Part shown: piece by piece, positions 17,340 through 28,190 of the stretch
How positions within the stretch are numbered: position 1 is the stretch's first letter
Layout: each line of letters starts with the position of its first letter
Source: Niveispirillum lacus
GTDB lineage: Bacteria > Pseudomonadota > Alphaproteobacteria > Azospirillales > Azospirillaceae
Direction of reading: 5' to 3'
DNA length: 64,000 nucleotides
NCBI RefSeq assembly: GCF_002251795.1
Contig: NZ_NOXU01000030.1
Coordinates: 372,001-436,000 of the forward strand
Position numbers and translations under genes: made by a program
The notes under the pieces: model-generated
Database searches by the model: none
Told to the model about the DNA's origin: nothing
What the model saw: the letters and a program-made list of their open reading frames with translations, nothing else

Positions 17340-18660
17340 GCTTCTCGACCGGAACAAAGTCGCGCGGCGTATGGCCCATATAGAGCTGACGCGGGCGACC
17401 GATCTTCTGCCCCGGGTCCTTGATCATCTCCTGCCACTGGCTGATCCAGCCGACGGTGCGGGCCAGCGCGAACAGCACGGTGAACATGCTGGTCGGGAAG
17501 CCGATGGCCTTCAGGATGATGCCCGAGTAGAAGTCGACGTTCGGGTACAGTTTCTTTTCGATGAAGTAGGGGTCGGACAGGGCAATCCGCTCCAGTTCCA
17601 CCGCGATGTCCAGCAGCGGATCGTCCTTGATCCCCAGCTCAGCCAGCACTTCCTTACAGGTCTGCTGCATCACCTTGGCGCGCGGGTCGTAGTTCTTATA
17701 GACCCGGTGGCCGAAGCCCATCAGACGGAAATTGTCGTTCTTGTCCTTGGCGCGGGCAATGAACTCCGGAATGCGATCAACGGTCTTGATCTCTTCCAGC
17801 ATCTTCAGCACGGCCTCATTGGCACCGCCATGGGCGGGGCCCCACAGGCTGGCGATACCGGCCGCGATGCAGGCAAACGGGTTGGCGCCCGACGATCCGG
17901 CCAGACGGACGGTGGAGGTGGATGCATTCTGCTCGTGATCGGCGTGCAGGATGAAGATCTTGTCCATCGCCTTGGCGATGACCGGGTTCACCTTGTACGG
18001 CTCACAAGGAACACCGAACGTCATGTACAGGAAGTTTTCCGCGTAACCCAGATCGTTGCGCGGGTACATGAAAGGCTGGCCGACAGAATATTTATAGGCC
18101 ATGGCGGCGATGGTCGGCAGCTTCGCGATCAGGCGATGCGAGGCGATCATGCGCTGCTTGGGATCATTGATGTCGGTGCTGTCATGATAGAAGGCCGACA
18201 GGGCGCCGACCACGCCGCACATCACCGCCATGGGATGTGCGTCACGGCGGAAGCCGCGATAGAACTGCGTCAGCTGCTCATGCACCATCGTGTGACGGGT
18301 GATGGTGGCCTCGAATTCCTTCTTCTGCGCGGCGTTGGGCAGCTCGCCATGCAGCAGCAGGTAGCAGACTTCCATGAAGTCCGAGCTGTCGGCCAACTGG
18401 TCGATCGGGTAGCCGCGATGCAGCAGCACACCTTCGTCGCCATCAATATAGGTGATGGCCGAGTCGCAGGACGCGGTCGACGTGAAACCGGGGTCGTAGG
18501 TGAAGCATCCCGTAGCGCCGTAGAGCTTTCGGATGTCAATGACATCCGGCCCCGTCGAGCCCTTCAGGATAGGCAAGTCAAGCTTCTTGCCGGTCCGGTT
18601 ATCGATCAGGGTCACCGTATCGGCGGTTCCATCGCCCGCCGTCTGGGTTGTCTGGCTCAT
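17332..18660 (-). CDS. gltA: Citrate synthase
   Basis: 442 aa, the length of the type II hexameric, NADH-sensitive class. It condenses acetyl-CoA and oxaloacetate to citrate, the entry step of the TCA cycle. [12 protein letters not shown] and [15 protein letters not shown] contain the two active-site histidines; the N-terminal beta domain ([19 protein letters not shown]) is typical of Gram-negative type II enzymes. It lies downstream of gltX on the same strand with about 100 bp between, so it probably has its own promoter. Confidence 0.97.
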   Translation of the reverse strand: MSQTTQTAGDGTADTVTLIDNRTGKKLDLPILKGSTGPDVIDIRKLYGATGCFTYDPGFTSTASCDSAITYIDGDEGVLLHRGYPIDQLADSSDFMEVCYLLLHGELPNAAQKKEFEATITRHTMVHEQLTQFYRGFRRDAHPMAVMCGVVGALSAFYHDSTDINDPKQRMIASHRLIAKLPTIAAMAYKYSVGQPFMYPRNDLGYAENFLYMTFGVPCEPYKVNPVIAKAMDKIFILHADHEQNASTSTVRLAGSSGANPFACIAAGIASLWGPAHGGANEAVLKMLEEIKTVDRIPEFIARAKDKNDNFRLMGFGHRVYKNYDPRAKVMQQTCKEVLAELGIKDDPLLDIAVELERIALSDPYFIEKKLYPNVDFYSGIILKAIGFPTSMFTVLFALARTVGWISQWQEMIKDPGQKIGRPRQLYMGHTPRDFVPVEKRG

Positions 18661-18764
18661 GTCGGCACGTCCTCAAGGGTTTCGTTAGGGGTTATTGCCC
18701 CGTTTTTGAGAGTGGGGCGGAGTTTAGTGCCGCGCCGCAGCGAGTGCAACGCAACAGCACTTTT

Positions 18765-20168
18765 TTAACCATGGTTTTTGACATCTTCTAAACGCGACAG
18801 GCTTTCCTCGCGTCCGAGAATTTCCGCCACCTCAAAAATCGGCGGCGAAACCGAGGTACCGGTCAGGGCGGCGCGTAAGGGTTGCGCCACCTTGCCCAGC
18901 TTCAGGCCGTTGGTCTCTGCGAAATCGCGGACAATGGCTTCCAAAGTGCCGGCTGTCCATTCACCGGCTTCGGCGAATTGGGCGGCGAGGGCGCCAATCT
19001 GCGCCCGCACCTCCGGCGTCAGCAGGCCTGCGGCCTTCTCATCCAACGTGAGGGGACGGCTGGCGAACAGATACAGCGACCCGTCCGCCAGTTCGATCAG
19101 CGTCTTCACCCGAGGCTTGAAACCAGGGATGGACCGCAGCAGGCGCGCCTTTTCCACATCCGACAGGGCGCGACCGATCTTGGCCTCGATAAACGGTGTG
19201 GTCAGGGCGACCAGACGCGCATCATCCGCCTCGCGGATATAATGCGCGTTCAGGTTCTCCATCTTGGCGAAGTCCAGGCGCGAGGGGGAGCGGCCAATGC
19301 CCTCCAGCGTGAACCATTCAATGGCCTGGTCGGTCGAAATGATTTCGGCATCGCCATGGCCCCAGCCCAGGCGCAGCAGATAATTGCGCATGGTTTCGGG
19401 CAGAAAGCCCATGTCACGATAGGCCTCGATGCCCAGCGCGCCATGGCGCTTGGACAGCTTGGCCCCGTCCGGCCCATGGATCAGGGGGATATGGGCGAAT
19501 TCCGGGGTCTTCCAGCCCATCGCATTATAAATCTGGATCTGGCGGAACGTATTGGTCAGGTGATCGTCGCCGCGCACGACATGGGTGACGTCCATGTCAT
19601 GATCATCGACCACGACCGCCAGCAGATAGGTGGGCGTGCCGTCGGAGCGCAGCAGGATCAGATCGTCCAACTGGCTGTTCTGGACCTTCACCTCGCCCTG
19701 CACATGGTCCTTCACCACCGTCTCGCCCTCACGCGGGGCCTTCAGGCGGATGGCGGGCGCCACGCCAGCGGGGGCTTCGGACGGGTCACGATCACGCCAG
19801 CGACCGTCATAGCGTGGTTGCTGGCCGGCGGCCTTCTGGGCCTCGCGCATCGCCTCCAGTTCCTCTGGGGTGCAGTAACACCGGTAGGCCGTACCATTGG
19901 CCAGCATCTGTGCCACCACTTCCGCATGCCGGTCCTTACGCTGGAACTGGCTGATCGCCTCGCCATCCCATTCCAGGCCCAGCCATTTCAGCCCTTCCAG
20001 AATGGCGTCCACGGCGGCGTCGGTCGACCGGGCGCGGTCCGTATCCTCAATGCGCAGCAGGAATTTGCCCTGGTGATGCTTGGCAAACAGCCAGTTGAAC
20101 AGGGCCGTGCGGCCGCCGCCAATATGAAGGTAACCGGTGGGCGAGGGGGCGAAACGGGTGACGATCAT
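18765..20168 (-). CDS. gltX: Glutamate--tRNA ligase
   Basis: 467 aa from ATG 20168 ([18 protein letters not shown]). HIGG at 15-18 is the class I HIGH signature, and KLSKRHGA is the KMSKS-type loop. It charges tRNA-Glu, and in alphaproteobacteria a non-discriminating form may also charge tRNA-Gln. The open frame extends upstream to 20225 but without similarity. It is divergent from comEC. Confidence 0.95.
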   Translation of the reverse strand: MIVTRFAPSPTGYLHIGGGRTALFNWLFAKHHQGKFLLRIEDTDRARSTDAAVDAILEGLKWLGLEWDGEAISQFQRKDRHAEVVAQMLANGTAYRCYCTPEELEAMREAQKAAGQQPRYDGRWRDRDPSEAPAGVAPAIRLKAPREGETVVKDHVQGEVKVQNSQLDDLILLRSDGTPTYLLAVVVDDHDMDVTHVVRGDDHLTNTFRQIQIYNAMGWKTPEFAHIPLIHGPDGAKLSKRHGALGIEAYRDMGFLPETMRNYLLRLGWGHGDAEIISTDQAIEWFTLEGIGRSPSRLDFAKMENLNAHYIREADDARLVALTTPFIEAKIGRALSDVEKARLLRSIPGFKPRVKTLIELADGSLYLFASRPLTLDEKAAGLLTPEVRAQIGALAAQFAEAGEWTAGTLEAIVRDFAETNGLKLGKVAQPLRAALTGTSVSPPIFEVAEILGREESLSRLEDVKNHG

Positions 20169-20468
20169 CGCAGAACTCTTATGGTCCCAAACGGGAGAAT
20201 GATTGTTTGCGGGGTGGTTTAGCACAGCGTTGCCGCCCGTGAACAGCGCCGGGCCGGGGATACTCCCCCCTTAAAAAGTCGTGGGTACACCCTTGCCGGA
20301 CCCCGTTCAGCAGTCCAGGCCGCGGGCAGGGTAGGGCTTGATGGCCAGAAAAGAGTGTATCTGATACGGTTTTCATCTCCTTGTAATGTTACCGGTCATC
20401 CTTGATCATGGTGGAAACGGCTGTCACAGCCGCTGGATGTATGTCATCGCCCGATCAGTGGGGGCTTC
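20169..20468. other. Divergent gltX/comEC intergenic region
   Basis: Exactly 300 bp between the two start codons. I find no RNA gene or reading frame with a family signature. The right half (about 20340-20400) is the more AT-rich part and contains the short palindrome GTATCTGATAC; promoters for both genes must lie here. Confidence 0.4.
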
Positions 20469-22556
20469 ATGCCGGTGGTGGGACTGGGACGATGGACAGG
20501 GATTTCCGTGGTCACCACGGCGCTGCTGGCGGAAAGCGGGCGGTGGGTGCTGTGGTTTCCGGTGCTGCTCGGGGTCGGGATCGGCCTTTATTTTGCGCTT
20601 GCCCATGAACCGCCCCGCTGGTCGGGCGCGACTGTCCTGGCGGCGGCGGTGTTGACGGCCTGGCTGGTGCAGGTCCGGTGGCCGGGTTGGGGCCTGCCGG
20701 CCTGGATTCTGCTGGTGGCGCTGCCGCTGGGCTTCACGACGGCACAGATCCGCACGGCGCTGGTGGCATCGCCGATCCTGCAAATGGCAATCGGTCCGGT
20801 GGGCGTGACCGGGAGCGTGGTGCAGATCGACCGTCTGGAATCCGGTATGCGCCTGTTCCTGGCTGACCCGCGTGTGGCCGGGCTGGACCCCGCCATCACG
20901 CCGCGTCTGGTCCGTATCTCGGTGCGGGATATGGGTGTGGTGCCGGCGATTGGCGAAAATGTGCGCCTGTTCGCCCGGTTGGGCCCGGCCAATGCACCGG
21001 TGGAACCTGGCGCCTTTGATTTCCGTCGCCATCTTTATTTTCAAGGGGTGGGCGCCACTGGTTTTGCATTGGGTCCGGTGCAACGGCGGGGCGGGGTGAC
21101 GGCCGATGGGTTCTCCCTGGAACAGTGGCGGAACATCATCGCCGAACGGGTAGCGGCCCGGTTGCCCGACGCCGCGACCGCCGGCATGGTGACGGCCCTG
21201 CTGAACGGCCAGCCTACGGCCATCCCGGAGGCGGACATGGTGGCGATGCGGCAGTCGGGCCTGCAGCATCTTTTGTCCATTTCCGGCCTGCATATCGCCC
21301 TGGTGGCGGGGCTGGTGTTCTTTTTGCTGCGCGGCGGCATGGCCTTGTGGCCGTGGCTGGCCCTGCGCCACCCGATCAAAAAATATGCGGCTGTCGGCGC
21401 GCTGGCGGCATCGGTCTTTTACATGTTGATGGTGGGATCACCGGTGCCGACACAGCGGTCGGTGCTGATGACCGGGGTGATGCTGCTGGCCATCCTGGTG
21501 GACCGTAACCCATTTTCTCTGCGGGTTGTGGCGGTGGCGGCTTTGGTGGTCTTGCTGGTCCAGCCCGACGCCATGGTCGGGCCCAGCTTTCAGATGTCGT
21601 TCGCCGCTGTTGTGGCACTGATTGCCGCGTTCGAGGTTGCAACCCCCTGGATCGCCGCTCAGCGTCAGGAAGGCGGGCGCGGCTGGCTGGGCCAGGGTCT
21701 GATCTATCTGGCCAGCCTGTCGCTCACCTCGCTGGTGGCGGGCATCGCCACCATCCCGTTCGGGCTGCACCACTTTCAGCAGATGTCGAATTACGGTCTG
21801 CTGGCCAATATGATTGCGGTGCCCATCACCAGTTTCTGGGTCATGCCCTGGGGCTTGGCCGTCTATCTGTTGATGCCGTTCGGGCTGGAGGGTTTGGCTG
21901 TCACGGCCATGGGCTGGGGGGCGGCGGCGATTTTATGGACAGCGCACTGGGTGGCGGATATGCCCGGTGCCGCCATTCAATTGCCGCTGCTGCCAACAGC
22001 GGGCCTGGCCCTGATCACCCTGTCGGGCCTGTGGCTCTGTCTCTGGCAGGGGCGGGTGCGCTTATTGGGCGTGATCGGGATTGTGACGGGATTGCTGTTT
22101 CTGCCACTGAATGCGCAACCCGATCTGCGGATCAATGATGATGGTAAGGTGGTGGGGGTGCGGCTGGCCGACGGGGGACTGGCCGTCTCTACTCGCCGTG
22201 CTGGCCGTTTTGACAGCGACGAATGGGCCCAGCGTGATGGGGTGAACGCGCCCCGCACCTGGGCCAGGGTCGGCACGCCGGATGGGCGTCTCACCTGCGA
22301 CCGGCCTGATGCCTGTCTTTACCGGCGGCATGGCCGCACCGTCGCCATCGCCCTGTCGGGGTCGGCGCTGGGGCCCTTATGCGTATCCGGGGCCGATGCC
22401 CTGGTCACCGGTCAGGTGGCTGGACCTTGCGATATCCCCCTGATCATCGACCTGAAACAGGTTGCCGACCGGGGCGCCCACGCGCTTTATCTGCGTGACA
22501 ACGCCATTCATGTGGACAGCGTACGGGCCGCACCGGGGGCGCGGCCCTGGCAATGA
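20469..22556 (+). CDS. comEC: ComEC/Rec2-family DNA-uptake channel protein
   Basis: A 695-aa polytopic inner-membrane protein. The N-terminal helices and the soluble DUF4131 domain (GPVGVTGSVVQIDR, LVRISVRDM) come first. The competence domain follows, with the signature HLLSISGLHIALVAG, and multiple helices run to about residue 530. The C-terminal 150 residues are soluble but show no metallo-beta-lactamase HxHxDH motif, so this is the short form common in alphaproteobacteria. It is thought to carry single-stranded DNA across the inner membrane. No other competence genes are in the window. Confidence 0.88.
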   Translation: MPVVGLGRWTGISVVTTALLAESGRWVLWFPVLLGVGIGLYFALAHEPPRWSGATVLAAAVLTAWLVQVRWPGWGLPAWILLVALPLGFTTAQIRTALVASPILQMAIGPVGVTGSVVQIDRLESGMRLFLADPRVAGLDPAITPRLVRISVRDMGVVPAIGENVRLFARLGPANAPVEPGAFDFRRHLYFQGVGATGFALGPVQRRGGVTADGFSLEQWRNIIAERVAARLPDAATAGMVTALLNGQPTAIPEADMVAMRQSGLQHLLSISGLHIALVAGLVFFLLRGGMALWPWLALRHPIKKYAAVGALAASVFYMLMVGSPVPTQRSVLMTGVMLLAILVDRNPFSLRVVAVAALVVLLVQPDAMVGPSFQMSFAAVVALIAAFEVATPWIAAQRQEGGRGWLGQGLIYLASLSLTSLVAGIATIPFGLHHFQQMSNYGLLANMIAVPITSFWVMPWGLAVYLLMPFGLEGLAVTAMGWGAAAILWTAHWVADMPGAAIQLPLLPTAGLALITLSGLWLCLWQGRVRLLGVIGIVTGLLFLPLNAQPDLRINDDGKVVGVRLADGGLAVSTRRAGRFDSDEWAQRDGVNAPRTWARVGTPDGRLTCDRPDACLYRRHGRTVAIALSGSALGPLCVSGADALVTGQVAGPCDIPLIIDLKQVADRGAHALYLRDNAIHVDSVRAAPGARPWQ

Positions 22557-22568
22557 TGGTCGCTCGTC

Positions 22569-23258
22569 TTACTTTTTGCCGTACAGATTTTCCCGTTCCT
22601 GGTCAGACAGGGGGGTGCCGGCCGGTTTCACCTTATCGGCCAGCAATGCCAGACCGCGCTGCACCGCCGGGCGGGCGGCGATGGCGTTGAACCAGCGCTG
22701 CACATGGGGATAATCGTTCAGGTCGATATCATATTTCGGTGCATTGCGGACCCAGGGGAAAGTTGCCATATCGGCAATGCCATAGTCATCGCCGCCCAGA
22801 AAGGCCGCTTCACCCAGCCGTGTATTGGCCACCTTCAGCAGCCGCTTGGCTTCATTGCGATAGCGTTCGATGCCATAAGGCACCTTTTCAGGGGCATAAA
22901 GGATGAAATGTCCGGCCTGTCCGAACATCGGGCCGACGCCGCCCATCTGCCACATCAGCCATTGAATATGGGTGTACCAGACAGCGGGGTCCTTGGGGCG
23001 GAATTTTCCTGTCTTTTCCGCCAGATAGATCAGAATGGCGCCGCTTTCAAACAGGCTCAGCGCTTTGCCGTCCGGGCCATCGGGATCGACAATCGCTGGC
23101 ATGCGGTTATTGGGCGCGATTTTCAGGAAATCGGGCTGGAACTGGTCCCCGGCCCCGATATTGACGGCATGCACCGCATAGGGCAGGCCCATTTCCTCCA
23201 GGGCGATGGAAACCTTGTAGGCATTGGGTGTGGGCCAGACATGAAGCTGGATGGTCAT
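22569..23258 (-). CDS. Glutathione S-transferase, YghU/YfcG-like
   Basis: 229 aa from ATG 23258 (MTIQLHVWPTPNAYKVSIAL). The thioredoxin-like N-domain contains NNRMPAIVDPDG and SLFESGAILIYLAEKTG (glutathione site). The helical C-domain has the N-capping motif DYGIADMATFPW. The TPNAYKV opening is that of the Nu-class disulfide-bond oxidoreductases YfcG/YghU, which are strong glutathione-disulfide reductases. The upstream extension to 23396 is not family-like. Confidence 0.9.
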   Translation of the reverse strand: MTIQLHVWPTPNAYKVSIALEEMGLPYAVHAVNIGAGDQFQPDFLKIAPNNRMPAIVDPDGPDGKALSLFESGAILIYLAEKTGKFRPKDPAVWYTHIQWLMWQMGGVGPMFGQAGHFILYAPEKVPYGIERYRNEAKRLLKVANTRLGEAAFLGGDDYGIADMATFPWVRNAPKYDIDLNDYPHVQRWFNAIAARPAVQRGLALLADKVKPAGTPLSDQERENLYGKK

Positions 23259-23501
23259 CGTCGGCGATCCTTGCAGCGACGGGTTGGCGAAGATGGCGGC
23301 CACCCTATCGGCAAAGCGATCATGGCGAAAGTGAGGCTGCTCACAGCCGCCATATGAATGCAGACCGGGCACAGTCCCGACCCCTGTGCCGATCACCCCC
23401 CCCTCACCGCCATCAGGGTAGCCGGGGCGAAATCCTTCACCCCTCCTCTGGGCGGCCTACCATCCCTGCACAAATGGTAACGCCGATGATCGTCCGGCTA
23501 T

Positions 23502-24740
23502 TCAGCCCTGCGGGCCCGTCGCTCCGGGCACATCGGGGGGAAGGCGAACACTGACGATTGTACCTTTGCCGGGAACAGAGGAGATATCCAGAACACCGCC
23601 CAGCATTTCCACAAAGCGGCGAGTCAAGGGTAGCCCCAGGCCGGACCCTTTAGGGTGCGGCTTGTCGGGTTGACGCACCTGGCCAAAGGGTTTCATCACC
23701 GTGGCCAGATCCTGGTCTGCGATACCGATGCCGGTATCGCGGATCACCAAGATCACGGCGCCCCCATCATCCTGTCCTGCCACTTCCACGGTCACACGAC
23801 CGCCGCGCGGGGTAAATTTGATGGCGTTTGAGGCCAGGTTGATCACGATCTGGCGGATCTTTTCCGGATCGGTGCGGATGTGCAGCGGCACGTCCGGTAC
23901 CTTGATGTCCAGGATGATGCCCGTACCTTCGGCCAGTTGACGCAGCATACGGGCGCTGTCCTGCACGGTACGGCCGATATCGATTTCCCGCACTTCCAGC
24001 GGCTCTACACCGGCTTCGGCGCGGGCCAGATCGAGGGTGCCATCGACGATGGCCAGCATATGGGTGGCCGCCTGATGAATATCGACAGCATACTCACGAT
24101 AGCGCGGATCGCGGTGGGGCCCATGGGCTTCGTCGCGGATCAGTTCTGAAAAACCGATAATGGCATGCAGCGGCGTGCGCAATTCATGGGCGGCCCCGGC
24201 AACCACTTCACTGGTGCGGCGGCGATCCTCAATCTGCGTTTTCTGCGACTGGTCCACCAGTTTGCGTTGGGCTGCCTTCAGCAGTTCCATGGCTTCGTTC
24301 AGTCGCTGGTTCCGCTCCGCTGCCCGTTGTTCAGCTTGGGTCAGCCGATCCCGCAACGTGAGATGCGCCAACAGCCGAATTTGTAATTCCACCAGCGTTT
24401 CCGGCCGTTCCATCACCTCCAGAACGCCCATTTCCACGGCTTGGGTGCGCTGCTGTGCGGTGACATCGTCGCCAATCATGATGATGATCGGATCAACCGG
24501 CAGGTCGGCGGCTTTGACGCTGGCAACCAGACCCAGCGGCGCGCCGACCGTCTCCAAATCCACCACCAGCAGGCCAGGTCGGCGGGAACGGCAAGTGGCC
24601 AGCACGCCTTCTTCGGATGGCAGGAAACGAAGATCGACAGATGGCGTCAGCCGCTTCAGCTTGGCCGACTCCGGGTAGCGCGATTGGTTGCCGCCGATCA
24701 CCAGGATCGTGGCCGGGTCTTCCTTCAGGTGCATTGCCAT
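23502..24740 (-). CDS. Soluble sensor histidine kinase with N-terminal receiver-like domain
   Basis: 412 aa, no membrane segment. Residues 10-125 look like a response-regulator fold (ILVIGGNQSR, VVDLETVG with Asp61, IIIMIGDD, then EVMERP where receivers have a Lys-Pro). The conserved Lys is missing. A coiled-coil linker follows at 130-178. The H-box GAAHELRTPLHAIIGFSEL has His185, and the ATPase boxes INLASNAIKF, DTGIGI and GSGLGLPL follow. The order receiver-kinase suggests it is driven by an upstream kinase or by a degenerate receiver acting as a sensor. No response regulator is adjacent. Confidence 0.85.
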   Translation of the reverse strand: MAMHLKEDPATILVIGGNQSRYPESAKLKRLTPSVDLRFLPSEEGVLATCRSRRPGLLVVDLETVGAPLGLVASVKAADLPVDPIIIMIGDDVTAQQRTQAVEMGVLEVMERPETLVELQIRLLAHLTLRDRLTQAEQRAAERNQRLNEAMELLKAAQRKLVDQSQKTQIEDRRRTSEVVAGAAHELRTPLHAIIGFSELIRDEAHGPHRDPRYREYAVDIHQAATHMLAIVDGTLDLARAEAGVEPLEVREIDIGRTVQDSARMLRQLAEGTGIILDIKVPDVPLHIRTDPEKIRQIVINLASNAIKFTPRGGRVTVEVAGQDDGGAVILVIRDTGIGIADQDLATVMKPFGQVRQPDKPHPKGSGLGLPLTRRFVEMLGGVLDISSVPGKGTIVSVRLPPDVPGATGPQG

Positions 24741-24903
24741 GCTGACGCGTTATCTGCCTGCTCCTATATGTGGCACAGGCAGTCCGACTTGTCGCCTGCA
24801 ACCTCTCCGCCAGTACCGCATGGGCGATACGAATTGGCGGTAGGGTTTATCCCATGGCGGCAGGGGCGATCCGGGCCGGCCATCGGCGGTTCAGCACACC
24901 GGT

Positions 24904-25371
24904 TTATACCCAGCGCCCGGCGGCATTTTCGTCGCTTTCGCGCGCTGCCACCCAGCGCTCTCCCGACCGGTCGGTTTCTTCCAGCTTCCAAAAGGGCGCC
25001 TTGGTCTTTAGCCAGTCCATGATGAAGCGGCAGGCATCAAAGGCGGCCTCACGGTGGGCTGATGCACAGGCAACCAGAACAATGCGTTCCCCGGGCTCCA
25101 TCCGTCCAAAGCGATGGATGATCAGGCTGGCTGACAAGGGCCACCGCGTCCGCGCCTCGGTCTCAATCGCTTCCAGCTGCCGTTCCGTCATACCGGGATA
25201 ATGTTCCAAGGTCAGGGCGCGCACCGTGCCCGCAGCCTCGCCAGCCTGGGGATGCAGGTCCCGGACCAGACCGGTGAAGCAGCACACCCCCCCAATGCCG
25301 GTATCGCCATCGGACAGGGCCGCCAACTCGGCCCCGATGTCGAAATCCTGCTGCTGGACCCTGACGCTCAT
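24904..25371 (-). CDS. moaE: Molybdopterin synthase catalytic subunit MoaE
   Basis: 155 aa. MoaE inserts two sulfurs into precursor Z, taking them from the MoaD thiocarboxylate. GGVCCFTGLVRD, LTLEHYPGMTE, IIHRFGRMEPGE and LKTKAPFWKLEET are the family blocks, with the catalytic Lys residues in the last one. Its start overlaps the moaD stop by one base (TGATG), so the two are translationally coupled. Cofactor supply fits the molybdenum hydroxylase at 46.7 kb. Confidence 0.95.
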   Translation of the reverse strand: MSVRVQQQDFDIGAELAALSDGDTGIGGVCCFTGLVRDLHPQAGEAAGTVRALTLEHYPGMTERQLEAIETEARTRWPLSASLIIHRFGRMEPGERIVLVACASAHREAAFDACRFIMDWLKTKAPFWKLEETDRSGERWVAARESDENAAGRWV

Positions 25372-25625
25372 CAGCCGCCCGTCACAGGTGGGAACAGAGC
25401 CACCTCGTCACCGGCGGTCACCGGATGGCTGAAGGGCACATATTCCTGGTTTACGGCCACCTTGACCACGTCCAGATTGGCCAGCGCGTCGGCATAGCCG
25501 GCCCCACGGCCCCGCAGCCACTCGATCAGGCCGGCAACATCCGTGACGCCCGCCGGCAAGGGCACGCGTTCCTCGGCCATGCCGATCTTGGTGCGCAACC
25601 AGGCAAAATAGAGCAGCTTCAGCAT
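25371..25625 (-). CDS. moaD: Molybdopterin synthase sulfur carrier subunit MoaD
   Basis: 84 aa with a beta-grasp (ubiquitin-like) fold, ending FPPVTGG. The C-terminal Gly-Gly is adenylated and thiocarboxylated to deliver sulfur to MoaE. It lies 4 bp after pgsA and overlaps moaE, in the conserved uvrC-pgsA-moaD-moaE order. Confidence 0.95.
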   Translation of the reverse strand: MLKLLYFAWLRTKIGMAEERVPLPAGVTDVAGLIEWLRGRGAGYADALANLDVVKVAVNQEYVPFSHPVTAGDEVALFPPVTGG

Positions 25626-25629
25626 AAGA

Positions 25630-26202
25630 TCACCCCTGTGGGTTCAGCATATGACGCAGGCCGGCGCGCAGATAATCCCACCCGGTCAGCAGGGTCAGGG
25701 CGGCGGCCAGCCACAGCCCGATCTCCCCGATCAGGGTGACGGGCCAGCCTTCCGGCCCATCGGCCCCGACGATCAGCCAGCCGATGGCCACCATCTGGAT
25801 CGTGGTCTTCCATTTGGCAAGCTGGCTGACCGGTACCGAGATACGCAGGCCGGCCAGGAATTCGCGCAGGCCCGACACCATCACCTCGCGCAAGAGGATG
25901 ATAATGGCGGGGATAATGGCCAGCCCGTCGATTTTGCTGACTGCCGTCAGCATCATCAGCACGGCGGCCACCAAGAGCTTGTCGGCGATCGGGTCCAGGA
26001 ACTTTCCAATCAGGCTTTCTTCCCGCCAGATACGGGCCAGATAGCCATCGAACCAGTCGGTGATGCAAGCCGCCGCATACAGCCCCAGCGCCGTCCAGGC
26101 GCTCCATTTTCCCGGAAAGAAAAACAGGGCCACGATCACCGGGATCACGGCGATGCGCGACAGGGTCAGGATATTGGGCAGGCTGGTCAGCATGGGCGCC
26201 AA
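25630..26202 (-). CDS. pgsA: CDP-diacylglycerol--glycerol-3-phosphate 3-phosphatidyltransferase
   Basis: A 190-aa inner-membrane enzyme making phosphatidylglycerophosphate, the committed step to phosphatidylglycerol and cardiolipin. The CDP-alcohol phosphotransferase motif DG-x2-AR-x8-G-x3-D-x3-D is complete in CITDWFDGYLARIW plus GKFLDPIADK. Four to five hydrophobic helices are visible. An ATG at 26193 (MLTSLPN) is an alternative start. It sits between uvrC and moaD. Confidence 0.95.
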   Translation of the reverse strand: MAPMLTSLPNILTLSRIAVIPVIVALFFFPGKWSAWTALGLYAAACITDWFDGYLARIWREESLIGKFLDPIADKLLVAAVLMMLTAVSKIDGLAIIPAIIILLREVMVSGLREFLAGLRISVPVSQLAKWKTTIQMVAIGWLIVGADGPEGWPVTLIGEIGLWLAAALTLLTGWDYLRAGLRHMLNPQG

Positions 26203-26252
26203 GTCAGGGTGTTGAAGAGGGTGGGGCTAGGCAGGGGTCGGTGGCGCGCATC

Positions 26253-28190
26253 CTATCCTTCCCCATGGAAGTGATCATAGATGATTCTGGCGACAGCCTC
26301 GCTGATGCCTTCCACCGCTTGCAGATCGGCCAGCCCGGCACGGGAGACGGCACGTGCCGAACCGAAATGCAGCAGCAGCGCCTTCTTGCGGCGCGGTCCG
26401 ATTCCCTGAATCTCATCCAGGGGGGATGCACTGATGGCCTTTTCCCGTTTGGCCCGATGTGTGCCGATGGCAAAGCGATGCGCCTCGTCGCGCAGGCGTT
26501 GCAGATAATAGAGGACGGGGCTTTTATGCTCCATGCCAAAGGGTGGGCGGCCTGGCATGAAAAAGCGTTCGCGCCCCGCATCGCGGTCCGGTCCCTTGGC
26601 GATGGCGACCAGGGGCACATCTTCGATGCCCAGTTCGGCCATCACTGCCATCACCACACCCAACTGCCCCTCGCCGCCATCGATCAGCACCAGATCGGGC
26701 CAGCTTTCGCCAGCCCGCTCCGGATCTTCCTTCAGGGCCCGTTCGAATCGTCGGGTAAAGACCTCACGCATCATGGCGAAATCGTCGCCGGCGGCGTCGG
26801 GGGCCTTGATGTTGAATTTGCGATAGGCGTTCTTGATGAACCCGTCCGGCCCTGCCACGATCATGCCGCCGATGGCATGCGCGCCCTGAATATGGCTGTT
26901 GTCATAGACCTCGATACGGTTGGGGGGCTCGGCCAGACCAAATGCCTCCGCCACGCCGGCCAGCAGCTTGGCCTGGCTGCCGGTTTCCGCCAGCCGGCGG
27001 CCATGGGCGTCGCGGGCATTGGTGATGGCATGATCGACCAACCGCTTCTTGTCGCCGCGTTTGGGCGTATGCAGTTCCACCTTGGACCCGGCCCGCACCG
27101 AAAGTGCTTCCTGCAACAAGGCCTCCTCCGCCAGATCATGGCTGGCCAGGATCAGGGGCGGGGCCGCCTTGTTGTCGTAGAACTGGGCAATGAAGGAGGC
27201 GAGGACCTCCTCGACCTCCACCACCTTGTCATGGCTGGGGAAATAGGCGCGATTGCCGTAGTTGCGGCCGCCGCGGAAGAAGAAGACCTGAATACAGGTG
27301 CTGCCCCCCTCTTGATAGGCCGCGATGATGTCGGCATCCTCAACACCTTCGACATTGATATCCTGATGCGCCTGAATGGCGGTGAGCGCGCGGATACGAT
27401 CACGCAGTTTGGCGGCGCGTTCAAAATCCAGCGCTTCGGCTGCGGCCTGCATGTCGGTGGCCAGCGCCGTCTGTATCTCACGGCTGCGTCCTTCCAGGAA
27501 CTGCTTGGCCTCTTTGACCTGCTCGGCATAGTCTGCCGCCGTAACCTTCTCGACGCAGGGCGCCGTGCAGCGCTTGATCTGATATTGCAGACAGGGCCGG
27601 GTGCGGCTGTTGAAGATGGTATCGGCGCAGGTGCGCAACTGGAACGCCCGCTGCAGGGCTGTCAATACCCGGTTAACAGCGCCCGCTGATGCAAAGGGCC
27701 CGTAATAGGATCCGGCCTCCGTTCGGGTTCCCCGGTGCTTGGTCAGTTGCGGGTAGGCGTGGCCGCCGGTGATCAGGATATGGGGGAACGTCTTGTCGTC
27801 GCGCAGCAAGACATTATAGCGCGGCATCAGTTTCTTGATCAGGTTCGATTCCAGCAGCAGCGCCTCCACCTCTGTATGGGTGGTGACGAACTCCATCTGC
27901 GTGGTTTCGGCGATCATGCGCTGCAACCGGATGGGCAGCTTTACGGGCATTGTGTAGTTGGTGACCCGCTTTTTCAGGCTGCGCGCTTTCCCGACATACA
28001 GCGCATCCCCGTCATCATTCAGCATTCGGTAAACACCTGGCCGGTCGGGCAGGGTGCGCAAATAGCCCTTGATGATCTCTACCCCCCGGTTCAGGTCGGC
28101 CACGGTGCGTTTGCGTTTGCTCACCGTCGTCGGAGCGGCAGCGTCGGGGATGGCGGCGGGGGCGGGATTATGGTCGGCATCGTCGGTCAT
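26253..28190 (-). CDS. uvrC: Excinuclease ABC subunit C
   Basis: A 645-aa dual-incision nuclease of nucleotide excision repair. The GIY-YIG domain lies near residues 48-85 ([24 protein letters not shown]). A Cys-containing segment ([13 protein letters not shown]) follows, then the UvrB-binding UVR motif ([14 protein letters not shown]). The RNase H-like nuclease has [10 protein letters not shown] and [10 protein letters not shown], and the tandem helix-hairpin-helix end has [13 protein letters not shown]. It heads the uvrC-pgsA-moaD-moaE operon. Confidence 0.97.
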   Translation of the reverse strand: MTDDADHNPAPAAIPDAAAPTTVSKRKRTVADLNRGVEIIKGYLRTLPDRPGVYRMLNDDGDALYVGKARSLKKRVTNYTMPVKLPIRLQRMIAETTQMEFVTTHTEVEALLLESNLIKKLMPRYNVLLRDDKTFPHILITGGHAYPQLTKHRGTRTEAGSYYGPFASAGAVNRVLTALQRAFQLRTCADTIFNSRTRPCLQYQIKRCTAPCVEKVTAADYAEQVKEAKQFLEGRSREIQTALATDMQAAAEALDFERAAKLRDRIRALTAIQAHQDINVEGVEDADIIAAYQEGGSTCIQVFFFRGGRNYGNRAYFPSHDKVVEVEEVLASFIAQFYDNKAAPPLILASHDLAEEALLQEALSVRAGSKVELHTPKRGDKKRLVDHAITNARDAHGRRLAETGSQAKLLAGVAEAFGLAEPPNRIEVYDNSHIQGAHAIGGMIVAGPDGFIKNAYRKFNIKAPDAAGDDFAMMREVFTRRFERALKEDPERAGESWPDLVLIDGGEGQLGVVMAVMAELGIEDVPLVAIAKGPDRDAGRERFFMPGRPPFGMEHKSPVLYYLQRLRDEAHRFAIGTHRAKREKAISASPLDEIQGIGPRRKKALLLHFGSARAVSRAGLADLQAVEGISEAVARIIYDHFHGEG

